A stretch of DNA of 54,139 nucleotides, taken from NCBI GenBank assembly GCA_016873225.1, contig VGXS01000028.1, positions 1-54,139 of the forward strand, read 5' to 3'. The translations under genes and the position numbers were made by a program. The notes beneath the pieces were generated by a model that saw only the letters and a program-made list of their open reading frames with translations, searched no databases and was not told the origin of the DNA. Shown here one piece after another: positions 25,927 to 33,678 of this stretch (the first letter of the stretch is position 1; each line of letters opens with the position of its first letter). The stretch is from Planctomycetota bacterium. Its GTDB lineage: Bacteria > Planctomycetota > Planctomycetia > Gemmatales > Gemmataceae.

Positions 25927-26700
25927 TCAGATGTCTTTTCGCGAGAACAGGAACATTCCGACCACGGCGCTGGCGATACAGGCGCCCCCTGCGTACATGC
26001 CCACCTGGACGAGCATCTCGCGGGTGAACTCGCCCTTGAGCACATACGGGAGCTTTTGCAGCACCCATTCCGGCGTGGGCACCGAATGGGGCAGCGCCCC
26101 GAAAACGACGCCCGCGGCGTAGAGCAGCACCCACAGGGCCGCCGCGGCGGCCAGGGGGCGGGCGAACAACGCGCTCATCATCACGCCCAGGCTGACCACC
26201 ACGGCGAGCATCGCGCCCGACATGGCCACGGCGGCCGCGCCTCCCTCCACGGTGACATCCTCGTGCAGCACGAAGCGCGCGCCCGTGATCGCGATGGCCC
26301 CCAGCAGCGCGTGCCCCAGCATGATGGCGAGCAGGCGGCCATGCCATTTGCCAAGGTAGTACTGGTGCCGGCTGATGCCGCGTGAAAGGATGCTGTCGGC
26401 AAGCGATCCCCGCTCCGCCGCGATGGCCCCCGCGGCGATCACGCCCACCAGGGCCACGCTGCCCACCATCATACCGCGCATGAGGTGGATGATCACATGG
26501 GAGGCTGGCTGGATGATCTTGGCCTCGTGGTGAAGGCCCCACCGGTAGGTGAACAGGCCGATGGCGGTGAGGGCCACCACCAGCACCCATGACCGGTAAA
26601 CCCAGGACCGCAGCACCTGAATGAAGTCGGCCTCCATGACGGCCCAGTAGGGTAGCCAGGGCAGGTACGACACCTGTGCCGGTTCTGGGTCGGATGCCAT
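25927..26700 (-). CDS. ABC-2 type transporter permease (257 aa)
   Basis: Integral membrane subunit of an ABC exporter, with about six hydrophobic segments (for example WVLVVALTAIGLFTY, MMVGSVALVGVIAAGAIAAE, LLAIMLGHALLGAIAITGA, AVVVSLGVMMSALFA, ALWVLLYAAGVVFGAL and ACIASAVVGMFLFSRKDI). The segment GAIAAERGSLADSILSRGIS is typical of ABC-2 permeases. It starts at ATG 26700, seven bases after the stop of the ATPase gene, so the two make one transporter. The substrate is not known. Confidence 0.9.
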   Translation of the reverse strand: MASDPEPAQVSYLPWLPYWAVMEADFIQVLRSWVYRSWVLVVALTAIGLFTYRWGLHHEAKIIQPASHVIIHLMRGMMVGSVALVGVIAAGAIAAERGSLADSILSRGISRHQYYLGKWHGRLLAIMLGHALLGAIAITGARFVLHEDVTVEGGAAAVAMSGAMLAVVVSLGVMMSALFARPLAAAAALWVLLYAAGVVFGALPHSVPTPEWVLQKLPYVLKGEFTREMLVQVGMYAGGACIASAVVGMFLFSRKDI

Positions 26701-26707
26701 GCCGCGG

Positions 26708-27709
26708 TTAGGCAGCTTGACGATAGATGCGGGTGAAGCCACGCTGTTCCTCTTTTTCTACGAGGTCCAAGTACGCCTCCTCGGTCTGCTGGCCGACGCT
26801 CCTGATGCCGACCAGGGTGAGCTTGCCGTCGCTGAGCGTCTGGAACACCTGCGCCAGGGAGGAGGACGCCACGGCATCCTCCTGGAGGCGGAGGGTGATG
26901 CGCCGGTGTTCGAGCGAGGCATGCTGCACATCGCCGAGGGTCTTGATCGTGGCCAAGGCGCGGGTGACGCTCTTCTGGTCGCCGTCGACATCAATTTCGT
27001 AGTGGTTGCGGCGCATCCTCGTCTTCAGGTCGTGCAGGGGCCCGCTGTAGATCAGTTGGCCGTGGCTGAGCACGGCGGCGTGGTTGCAGACCTCGTCGAT
27101 GTCGCCAAGGTTGTGGCTTGAGACAATGAGGGTCTTTTCCTTGCTCAGCCCCTTGATGAGGTCGAGCATGCTGCGGCGGGCCTCGGGGTCGAGGCCGTGG
27201 GTGGGCTCGTCCCAGATGAGGAGGTCGGGATCGTTGATCAGGCTCGTGGCCACCGCCAGGCGCGCCGTCATGCCGTTGGAGAAGGTGTCGATCTGGGTGC
27301 CGCCGGCGCCCAGCAGGTCGACGGCTCGCAGCAGCATCCCCATGCGCGGCTTGCGGACATCGCTGGGCAGGCCGAAGAGCTTGGCCATGTAGTCGAGGTA
27401 GGTGATCGGAGTCATTCCCTTGGGGAACCGGGGGTTCGTGGGAATGTAGCCGATGCGGCGCCTGAGGGCGGCGCTGTTGGGGGTCATGTCCTCGCCGAAC
27501 ACGCGGGCGCTGCCGGCGGTCGGGCGGTGCAAGCCGATGATGAGGCGCAGCAGCGTGGTCTTGCCGGCACCGTTGGCACCCAGCAATCCCAGCACGCAGC
27601 CCCGCTCCAGACGGAGCGAGACATCGTTCAACGCGATATGGCGGTTCTGGTAGATCTTGGTGAGTTGAATGGTCTCAACCACCGGATCTTCCGCAGCGAC
27701 TTCCGCCAC
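26708..27709 (-). CDS. ABC transporter ATP-binding protein (333 aa)
   Basis: ATPase of an ABC-2 exporter. Walker A is GANGAGKTT, Walker B with the catalytic Glu is LLIWDEPTHGLD and the switch His lies in SSHN. The signature motif is degenerate: FSNGM in place of LSGGQ, as in several drug/polysaccharide exporter ATPases. About 100 residues after the nucleotide-binding domain form a C-terminal regulatory part. GTG 27709 is preferred, since GGAGG lies seven bases before it; the longer frame to 27769 is not supported. It forms an operon with the permease and is divergent from the membrane protein gene at 27879. Confidence 0.92.
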   Translation of the reverse strand: MAEVAAEDPVVETIQLTKIYQNRHIALNDVSLRLERGCVLGLLGANGAGKTTLLRLIIGLHRPTAGSARVFGEDMTPNSAALRRRIGYIPTNPRFPKGMTPITYLDYMAKLFGLPSDVRKPRMGMLLRAVDLLGAGGTQIDTFSNGMTARLAVATSLINDPDLLIWDEPTHGLDPEARRSMLDLIKGLSKEKTLIVSSHNLGDIDEVCNHAAVLSHGQLIYSGPLHDLKTRMRRNHYEIDVDGDQKSVTRALATIKTLGDVQHASLEHRRITLRLQEDAVASSSLAQVFQTLSDGKLTLVGIRSVGQQTEEAYLDLVEKEEQRGFTRIYRQAA

Positions 27710-27741
27710 GGCATTCCCTCCACGCCGGCACCAGCCCAAGC

Positions 27742-27762
27742 GATGGGACTTCCTGTCCCATC
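27742..27762. repeat. Inverted repeat in divergent promoter region
   Basis: GATGGGAC (27742-27749) and GTCCCATC (27755-27762) form a perfect 8-bp inverted repeat with a 5-base centre. It lies 33 bases before the ABC ATPase start and between divergent genes, so an operator or leader hairpin for the ABC operon is possible. Confidence 0.4.
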
Positions 27763-27840
27763 TCCTCATTCATCGGTGCATCATGGGCCGAACATCAGCA
27801 GGATCGGGAAATCTGCCCGGTTTCACCATCCGTATGGAGG

Positions 27841-27870
27841 TTGACCAGGGCGTTCAGGTTTTCGTATCTT
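27841..27870 (+). promoter_or_regulatory. Possible sigma-70-type promoter for the membrane protein gene
   Basis: TTGACC (27841-27846), an 18-base spacer and TATCTT (27865-27870). If used, transcription would begin near 27877, which would make ATG 27879 leaderless and favour ATG 27897 as the start of the gene. Confidence 0.33.
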
Positions 27871-27878
27871 GCCCGGTC

Positions 27879-29933
27879 ATGCGCTTTTTGCCACGGATGG
27901 TACGAATTATCCCCCTGATTTTGGCCATGGCCGCGGCCACGGCGTATGCCGTCGTTTCGCTTGGACTGCATCAGACAGGACTGGCCATACCCGTTACGCA
28001 CGATGGCGACGGCCTGATGATGCTGCAATGGATCGACGCGATGGTGCGTGGCGAAGGTTGGATGGGTGATTCGCGGGTCGGACTTCCCGGCAGGCAGGAT
28101 CTGGCCGATTATCCCCGCGCCGACCTGCTTCACCTGGCCGCGCTTCAGGCCCTGTGCCGGCTGGCTTCCGACCCTTCGGTGGTGATGAACCTGGCGTTGG
28201 TCGCCGACTTTCCCCTCATTGTTCTTTCAGCCCACCTGGCGTTCCGGTGGTTGGGCATCGGCCCGTGGGTCTCCGGCGCGCTGGCCACGCTGTTCGCCTG
28301 CCTGCCTTATCACCTGTCGCAGGTGAACCACCTGTTTTTGGCCGGTTATTTCCTTGTTCCATGGCAGTTGATGCCGGCGTTGGCCCTGGCTAGGTCGGTG
28401 GATGCCAAGTCGGCCGAATCCAACCAGGTGAGATGGTGGGATCCGCTGGTGGCCTTCGCGGGGGGCCTGGCCGGACTTTATTACGCGTGGTTTGCCAGTT
28501 TTCTGGTGGTTGCCGCGGCGGCACGCTCCGGTTTGTGCCGGAATTCATTCCGGCCGCTGGTTGCCGGCCTGGCTCTCTCGTTCGCCGCCGGCCTCGGTTG
28601 CGCGATCGGCTACCTGCCGACGGCCTACCGGCAAGACGGCCTCAACCCCATGGTGGGAGCCAGGTTGCCGCTGGAATCGGAGGTTTTCGCCCTCAAGCCG
28701 CTCAACCTTCTGTTGCCATCCGAGGGGCATCCCACCGGCTTGGGCATCTTCCGCCGCGAGTTCAACGGCCCGCATCGTCCCCTCCACGAGGCGGAAACCT
28801 ATTCGATGGGAGCGTGCGCCACGGCGGGCGCCATGCTGGCCCTGGTGGCTGTGGTGACCGGGAAGAGGGGAGGCCCGCTTGAATCCGCCGGTTTCCTGAT
28901 CCTCATGCTGCTGGCCTTGTCGGTGCCGGGGGGCCTGGGATCGGCGGCGGCCTATGCGATGCCCGGTATCCGTGTCCTCGGCCGCGCCGGTTTGCCCATC
29001 GCGTTCCTGGGGTTGGTGGCGACGGCCTTCACGCTCATGCCCGGCTTGGCGGGCCGGGGCGCGCTTCAGGTGGCCTTGTCGGTGGTTTTGGTGGCCGTGG
29101 GCCTGGCCGACCAGCGGTGCAAGCCGACCGCGGCGAATCCCACGGAGCGAGCCCGCGACTGGGAAGTTCTCAGGGAGTTCGGGACGGAAATCGGGCATCG
29201 AGCCGGCGCCGAGGCGCGGCATTTTCAGTTGCCCCATCTGGGTTATCCGGAATCGCTGCCTCCCGGCTCCATGGGCCCTTACGATCATTTCGCGGCCCCG
29301 CTTCATATGCCGGGGGGGCGCTTCAGCTTTGGCGGCATCACCAACAGGCCGGCCGAGGCATGGTGCCGCTGGGTCGCGTCTTTGCCGCCGCGCAAGATGG
29401 TGTCGCTGCTGGCGTCGGAAGGCTGGCGGGGTTTGTGGATCGACCTGCGCGGTGTCGACAAGCCGATGGAGACGCGGGCGGTCTTCGAGCAACTGCTGGG
29501 CCCGCCCTTGGAAAGCCGTGGAGGCGGAAGGGTCTGGTTTGCCATCAAGGCGGTGGAGGGCGAGTCCGCGCCCGTCGCCCCTCCCCTGGTTCGCCTCGCG
29601 GAAGGCTTTCCGCTCGAGGCGCCCGGCGCGGCGAACCGGATGGCGGCGCGTTGCGCCAACCGGATCCGCCTGCTGGTGGACAATGCCGGGCCGCCACGGC
29701 GGGTGACCGTGAAAATCGCGGCCGAGGAAGGATACGGGCATCCGGGCGGGGTGAGGGTGACGGGACTTGCCGAGGCGTCGCTTGCCTTCGGCGGCCATCG
29801 CCTGTCAGCGGAATTGCCGGCGGATGTTCCCACGGGCACCAGCCTGCTGGAACTGAAGCCTTTCAACGCCCTGCGTTTCCAGGCGCCGTTGCCTCTGAAC
29901 CGTTTTGCCGCCTGGGTGGAATTGGTGCCGTGA
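27879..29933 (+). CDS. Large polytopic membrane protein, YfhO/GT-C-like (684 aa)
   Basis: About ten hydrophobic segments fill the first 470 residues, beginning with MVRIIPLILAMAAATAYAVV. The first loop has THDGDGLMMLQWIDAM and the segment RADLLHLAAL, resembling the DGD/DxD-type first loop of GT-C glycosyltransferases and YfhO-like proteins. The C-terminal 200 residues are soluble (LPHLGYPESLPPGSMGPYDH and so on) and probably face the outside. A lipid-linked sugar transfer role is a guess from topology. ATG 27879 and ATG 27897 are both usable. The gene is divergent from the ABC exporter operon and is followed by the tRNA. Confidence 0.78.
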   Translation: MRFLPRMVRIIPLILAMAAATAYAVVSLGLHQTGLAIPVTHDGDGLMMLQWIDAMVRGEGWMGDSRVGLPGRQDLADYPRADLLHLAALQALCRLASDPSVVMNLALVADFPLIVLSAHLAFRWLGIGPWVSGALATLFACLPYHLSQVNHLFLAGYFLVPWQLMPALALARSVDAKSAESNQVRWWDPLVAFAGGLAGLYYAWFASFLVVAAAARSGLCRNSFRPLVAGLALSFAAGLGCAIGYLPTAYRQDGLNPMVGARLPLESEVFALKPLNLLLPSEGHPTGLGIFRREFNGPHRPLHEAETYSMGACATAGAMLALVAVVTGKRGGPLESAGFLILMLLALSVPGGLGSAAAYAMPGIRVLGRAGLPIAFLGLVATAFTLMPGLAGRGALQVALSVVLVAVGLADQRCKPTAANPTERARDWEVLREFGTEIGHRAGAEARHFQLPHLGYPESLPPGSMGPYDHFAAPLHMPGGRFSFGGITNRPAEAWCRWVASLPPRKMVSLLASEGWRGLWIDLRGVDKPMETRAVFEQLLGPPLESRGGGRVWFAIKAVEGESAPVAPPLVRLAEGFPLEAPGAANRMAARCANRIRLLVDNAGPPRRVTVKIAAEEGYGHPGGVRVTGLAEASLAFGGHRLSAELPADVPTGTSLLELKPFNALRFQAPLPLNRFAAWVELVP

Positions 29934-29940
29934 GCGCGGG

Positions 29941-29969
29941 TTGTCGGCCTGATAAGGCCGCGTTATAAT
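29941..29969 (+). promoter_or_regulatory. Promoter of the tRNA gene
   Basis: TTGTCG (29941-29946), a 17-base spacer and a perfect TATAAT (29964-29969). This puts transcription start near 29976, about six bases before the mature tRNA. The -35 box lies seven bases after the stop codon of the preceding membrane protein gene. Confidence 0.75.
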
Positions 29970-29981
29970 CCCTACCTGCAA

Positions 29982-30054
29982 GGCGGTGTAGCTCAGCGGT
30001 TAGAGCAGGGTCTTCATAAGGCCAAGGTCACAGGTTCAAGTCCTGTCACCGCTA
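29982..30054 (+). tRNA. tRNA with CAT anticodon (Met, or Ile2 if lysidine-modified)
   Basis: A 73-base cloverleaf. Acceptor stem GGCGGTG pairs with CACCGCT (G1-T72 wobble), D arm GCTC/GAGC, anticodon loop TTCATAA with anticodon CAT, variable loop AGGTC, T arm ACAGG-TTCAAGT-CCTGT, discriminator A. The anticodon stem GGGTC/GGCCA has one T-G wobble and an apparent G27-A43 mismatch. It lacks the three G-C pairs of initiator tRNA, so it is an elongator tRNA-Met or a tRNA-Ile read through lysidine. CCA is not encoded. Confidence 0.92.
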
Positions 30055-30105
30055 CTTACATTCAACCAAGGCCGCAATTCTCACCCGATCGGCAGCCACG
30101 ATGGT

Positions 30106-30735
30106 TCACTTGGCTGATTTGGCCGGCGCGGGTTTGGCCTGATTGTCTTCGTTGTCCGCCTTGTAATTCGGGTTGAACCAGACCACGGCCACGGCCTTCA
30201 GCTTGAGGTCCGATTCCTGAACCTCACGCGTGGGAAACGATTTTTTTCTCACCAGCCAAGCTTCCACAATGGTTCCCGCGGAAAGGTCTCCAGCGAGGGT
30301 GGTCGCGCCTCCAAGCGTCTTCGGTGCGCCCCTGACGACCGTATCGGGAAAAAAGCCCACATCGTAGTCATGGTGCTCGGTCTTCACCTGAACCGACTTG
30401 GACTTGGCCATGGCGGCCTTGGCCAGTGCGAGTGGGCTTTGGGCGGTTCTCCCATGGTTACCGTGAAGGGAAGGCCGACCGCCGCGATTTGCGGCACCTG
30501 TTTTTCCTTGCGTGACGGTGTTCCAGTAAACGCGCATCCTGATGCTGTCGCCATCGGCCGATCGAACCTCTGCCAACAGCTTGCCCACGGTCATGTATTC
30601 GCCCCACGAAGTGCCCGTTCCCTGAGAGGCTTCCTTGATGTCGGCGGCATGGGCCGCATCCGACAAACCAACGATGGCAAGGATGACCAAAAGCGCGCCA
30701 AGGATAGGCCCCGATGCCGTGGTGCGAATGTTCAT
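30106..30735 (-). CDS. Exported hypothetical protein (209 aa)
   Basis: A signal peptide (about residues 1-30, ILGALLVILAIVGLSDAAHA-A) is followed by a basic, beta-rich mature protein with no family recognised. The middle carries a low-complexity, Gly/Arg/His-rich stretch (GAANRGGRPSLHGNHGRTAQ), and the C-terminus is rich in Lys, Ala and Pro (KPAPAKSAK). GGAG seven bases before ATG 30735 supports the start. The gene stands alone between the tRNA and the lipoprotein gene. Confidence 0.75.
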   Translation of the reverse strand: MNIRTTASGPILGALLVILAIVGLSDAAHAADIKEASQGTGTSWGEYMTVGKLLAEVRSADGDSIRMRVYWNTVTQGKTGAANRGGRPSLHGNHGRTAQSPLALAKAAMAKSKSVQVKTEHHDYDVGFFPDTVVRGAPKTLGGATTLAGDLSAGTIVEAWLVRKKSFPTREVQESDLKLKAVAVVWFNPNYKADNEDNQAKPAPAKSAK

Positions 30736-30982
30736 TGCAAGACTCCGCGAGTATGGAAATGCGGGGCAAGTCCGGACGAGCGGAAAGTTTCAATCAATGA
30801 TTACCCCCCTGGCGATTCCCGCCCAAGAGAAAATCATTACAAAGACATAAGGTTTGTTGTTTTTAATGTGCTGATTAAGAAACAGCCATCTTTGCCGTGG
30901 TTTTTGGGCAAGGCCGCGTGGAAGCGCGATGCGTTGACAAATTGAGGCCGCCGCCGGATGCAAACCGGCGGCATGCCGCGCA

Positions 30983-31402
30983 TCACCTGCCTTTGAGTTC
31001 CACCGTGAACTTGAAGTCGTTGGCCTTGGGTTCCACCTTGGCGGTGAGGCCTGATTTTTCAAAGGTCCGGTACTTGGGGTTCAGCGGGTAGGGCGCCTCG
31101 CGTTCGGAATCCTTCATTTTCGGCTGGATGAGAATCTTGCATTCACCCATCGGCACCCCGTCGCCAGGGCGGTCGGTGAACAGTTCGAATCGGCCTTGGG
31201 CGTCGATCTTGCCGGTGGATGAATAGTCCTTGCCGTCTTGCCCCTTGCCCTCCAGCGTGACCTCGAAGCCGTCCAGAACCGTCACGGGGGTGCCCGTGGT
31301 GTCGACGAATTGCCCCTTGGCCGGGTAGAAGCCCGCCTTTCCGCATCCAGCGATGAGTGTGGCGAGGAAAACCAGCATGGCGGATATCGGAAGGCGAGGC
31401 AT
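30983..31402 (-). CDS. Lipoprotein, partner of DUF1559 protein (139 aa)
   Basis: A signal peptide ends in a lipobox (LIAGC, Cys at about residue 21), so the mature protein should be lipid-anchored. The rest is a beta-sandwich-like domain (YPAKGQFVDTTGTPVTVLDG, VTLEGKGQDGKDYSSTGKID, GRFELFTDRPGDGVPMGECK), like the transthyretin or carboxypeptidase-regulatory-like lipoproteins often found next to DUF1559 genes in Planctomycetota. GGAG lies eight bases before ATG 31402. It is divergent from the DUF1559 gene at 31524. Confidence 0.82.
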   Translation of the reverse strand: MPRLPISAMLVFLATLIAGCGKAGFYPAKGQFVDTTGTPVTVLDGFEVTLEGKGQDGKDYSSTGKIDAQGRFELFTDRPGDGVPMGECKILIQPKMKDSEREAPYPLNPKYRTFEKSGLTAKVEPKANDFKFTVELKGR

Positions 31403-31523
31403 GGCAAAGGCTCCGGGCGGAGGAGACATGGATTTAAAAATAATTGTATTATAATTCAGTTAGCTTCCGCGCAGGTGGAGGCCATTTCTTGATTGTTCAA
31501 TCATTCGGCACGGAGCCTAGACC
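31403..31523. promoter_or_regulatory. AT-rich divergent promoter region
   Basis: About 120 bases between the lipoprotein and DUF1559 genes, with a marked AT-rich core (31431-31461) that includes TATAAT at 31450-31455 on the plus strand and a mirrored TATAAT-like word on the minus strand. No good -35 box is visible for either. The shared region could drive both genes together. Confidence 0.45.
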
Positions 31524-32441
31524 ATGAACCAGCGCATCTCACCCCGGCGGGGATTCACGCTCATCGAGCTTTTGGTGGTGATCGCCATCATCGCCGTTCT
31601 CATCGGCCTTTTGGTTCCGGCCGTGCAGAAGGTGCGCGAGGCGGCCAACCGGATGCAATGCTCCAACAATCTGAAGCAGATCGGCCTGTCCATGCACGGG
31701 TTCCACGATGCCCGGGGCTCCTTTCCCAACAGCCGACTCGATCCCAGGTACACCTGGATGATTGAGATTCTCCCCTACATCGAGCAGGATTCGCTTTACA
31801 AGCAATGGAACATGACCTCGGGTGGGTTCAACAACCAGTCCCAGGTGGCCCGCGAGACGCCGGTGAAAACCTACTACTGCCCCTCGCGTCGGGCGCCCGG
31901 CACCACGGTTGTGACCGACACGATGGATGGCACCACCACCCCGGCCAACGGCGTGCCCGCCGACTACGCCGCCTGCACGGGCGACCCGGCCACCGGCGCC
32001 GGCAACGACTACTGGTGGCCCGTTGGCACGACTCCCGGTAGCAACGGGGTCTTCAAGCTCGCCAACGACTGGTCCACCACCCCTTCCGGACCCAACAAGC
32101 CCGGTCCCCGCATGGCGGATATCACCGATGGCACCAGCAACACCGTGCTGGTGGGTGAGAAACATGTGGGGCAGAAGGGCATCAACACCGTCAACGCCGG
32201 TGATGGCCCCGCCTACAACGGAGACAAGGGATATTCCTTCCGGGCCATGGGGTCCAATCGCCTGCTGGCGAGAACCATCACCGACACCTCCAGAAGCAAG
32301 TTCGGTAGTTGGCACACCGACATTGTCCAGTTCGTGCTCGCCGATGGCAGCGTTCGCGGACTGCGCACCAGCATCTCGGGTACCACGCTGGGGTATCTGG
32401 CCAACATGCGGGATGGCATGCCCCTGGGCAACCTCGACTGA
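31524..32441 (+). CDS. DUF1559 pilin-like protein (305 aa)
   Basis: Planctomycete DUF1559 protein. A type IV prepilin leader is intact: RRG followed by FTLIELLVVIAIIAVLIGLL, with Glu at +5, so a prepilin peptidase should cleave after the Gly. The helix continues with VPAVQKVREAANRMQCSNNL and then a globular domain with DITDGTSNTVLVGEKHVG and the C-terminal FVLADGSVRGLRTSISG, both usual in this family. The role is unknown; such proteins probably assemble as pseudopilins. The lipoprotein gene is divergent, and a methyltransferase gene follows after 37 bases. Confidence 0.93.
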   Translation: MNQRISPRRGFTLIELLVVIAIIAVLIGLLVPAVQKVREAANRMQCSNNLKQIGLSMHGFHDARGSFPNSRLDPRYTWMIEILPYIEQDSLYKQWNMTSGGFNNQSQVARETPVKTYYCPSRRAPGTTVVTDTMDGTTTPANGVPADYAACTGDPATGAGNDYWWPVGTTPGSNGVFKLANDWSTTPSGPNKPGPRMADITDGTSNTVLVGEKHVGQKGINTVNAGDGPAYNGDKGYSFRAMGSNRLLARTITDTSRSKFGSWHTDIVQFVLADGSVRGLRTSISGTTLGYLANMRDGMPLGNLD

Positions 32442-32478
32442 TCTTTCAGGCAAACGGCTTGGCCAGCACGGTCTCCCG

Positions 32479-33645
32479 ATGAAACTTTCCGTGGCCCGGT
32501 GGCTTGTCTCGGCCGAGGGGCAGTCGGCGTGCGTGGCCGCCGACGGGATGCTATGCGCGGGTGTTCCCGCGCACACGGCGCTGGACCGTTTGAGGAAAAC
32601 CCTCGACCCGCCCCATGCCGCGGCGGCATGGGGCAACGCCCTGTCGAGGCGCAAGGCCGTCGGCCGATTTCCCGATCCCGGGCGGATGGCCTTAGTCCGT
32701 GAAGCCCTGGAACAATCCACCAGCCTGGAGGTGGCCCGCCACCGGGCCGCGCGGTTCGCAGGCATCGGCGGCATCCTGGACTGGGGCGCCGGGCTGGGCG
32801 CCGATTCATTGGCGCTTGCCGGCCATGGATCTGTCCTGGCCATGGAACGCGATCCGGCGCGGGCGATCCTTCACAGGCACAATACGGCGGACGCGGGGGT
32901 CGGCACCGTGGTGGGCGACGGCCGCATGGTTCACCCCGGAATCGCCCAAGCCGCGTTCGCCGACCCCGACAGGCGCGCCGGCGGCCGGCGCGTGCTCGGC
33001 CCCAATGACGCCTCTCCGCCGCTCGCTGAGATTCTTTCCCGGGCGCCCGCGAACCTGTGCGTGAAGCTTGCCCCCGCGGCGCAGGCCGCGCCCTGGGAAA
33101 CCGCGGGGGTATCGCTGGAATGGATTTCCCTGGGCGGCGAGTTGAAGGAGCAGGTGCTGTGGAGGGGGGCGTTTTCGCGAAGCCACAGGCAAGCGACGGT
33201 GCTGCCGGCGGGCGATTTCCTCGCTGGAACGGGCAACGAGGTGGCTCCCTCGGGAGATCCGGAAGGCTTCCTGTTGGACCCCGATCCCGCCATCACCTGT
33301 TCGGGCCTGGCGCCTCGATTGGCGCTAGAGACGGGTTCCGCCGCGCTTCCGGAAGGGGGTGGATTCCTGGTGGCGCGAGGGCCCGTGGCCAGCCCGTTTG
33401 CCAGCACCCTTGAGATCCTTTCGTTTGTTCCACTTCGGCTTGAAAAGCTCAGGGATGAACTCAAGGCCCGCGGGGCGGGGCCACTGGAGTTCCGCAAGCG
33501 CAATTCCACCACGGATGCCGAGGAGTTGCGCGTCCGCATCAAGGCCCGGGGAGAGGAACCCCTGATTGTCGTGTTGACGCGGCACGACGGCAGGGAAATC
33601 GCTATTGTTTGCCGGCGGATAGCCAATGGGGTTCGGATGGGGTAA
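32479..33645 (+). CDS. Class I SAM-dependent methyltransferase with THUMP-like domain (388 aa)
   Basis: A Rossmann methyltransferase is seen in GILDWGAGLGADSLALAGHG (motif I, SAM binding) and VLAMERDP (motif II). The C-terminal 80 residues (LEILSFVPLRLEKLRDELKA to PLEFRKRNSTTDAEELRVRI) match the THUMP-like domain, a predicted RNA-binding module. The substrate is probably RNA, but this is inference. The start at ATG 32479 follows the DUF1559 stop by 37 bases. A longer frame back to 31927 would run antisense-like through the DUF1559 gene and gives Pro/Arg low-complexity sequence, so it is rejected. Confidence 0.85.
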   Translation: MKLSVARWLVSAEGQSACVAADGMLCAGVPAHTALDRLRKTLDPPHAAAAWGNALSRRKAVGRFPDPGRMALVREALEQSTSLEVARHRAARFAGIGGILDWGAGLGADSLALAGHGSVLAMERDPARAILHRHNTADAGVGTVVGDGRMVHPGIAQAAFADPDRRAGGRRVLGPNDASPPLAEILSRAPANLCVKLAPAAQAAPWETAGVSLEWISLGGELKEQVLWRGAFSRSHRQATVLPAGDFLAGTGNEVAPSGDPEGFLLDPDPAITCSGLAPRLALETGSAALPEGGGFLVARGPVASPFASTLEILSFVPLRLEKLRDELKARGAGPLEFRKRNSTTDAEELRVRIKARGEEPLIVVLTRHDGREIAIVCRRIANGVRMG

Positions 33646-33678
33646 AAACACAGGATTCCACCAACCGCGAGGACCCCC

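Noticed and set aside
28545..29798. 417-codon minus-strand frame over the polytopic membrane protein gene
   Set aside because: Antisense shadow; no hydrophobic pattern, no domain, Arg/Gly-rich.
31539..32843. 434-codon minus-strand frame over DUF1559 and methyltransferase genes
   Set aside because: It spans two genes with clear motifs on the other strand.
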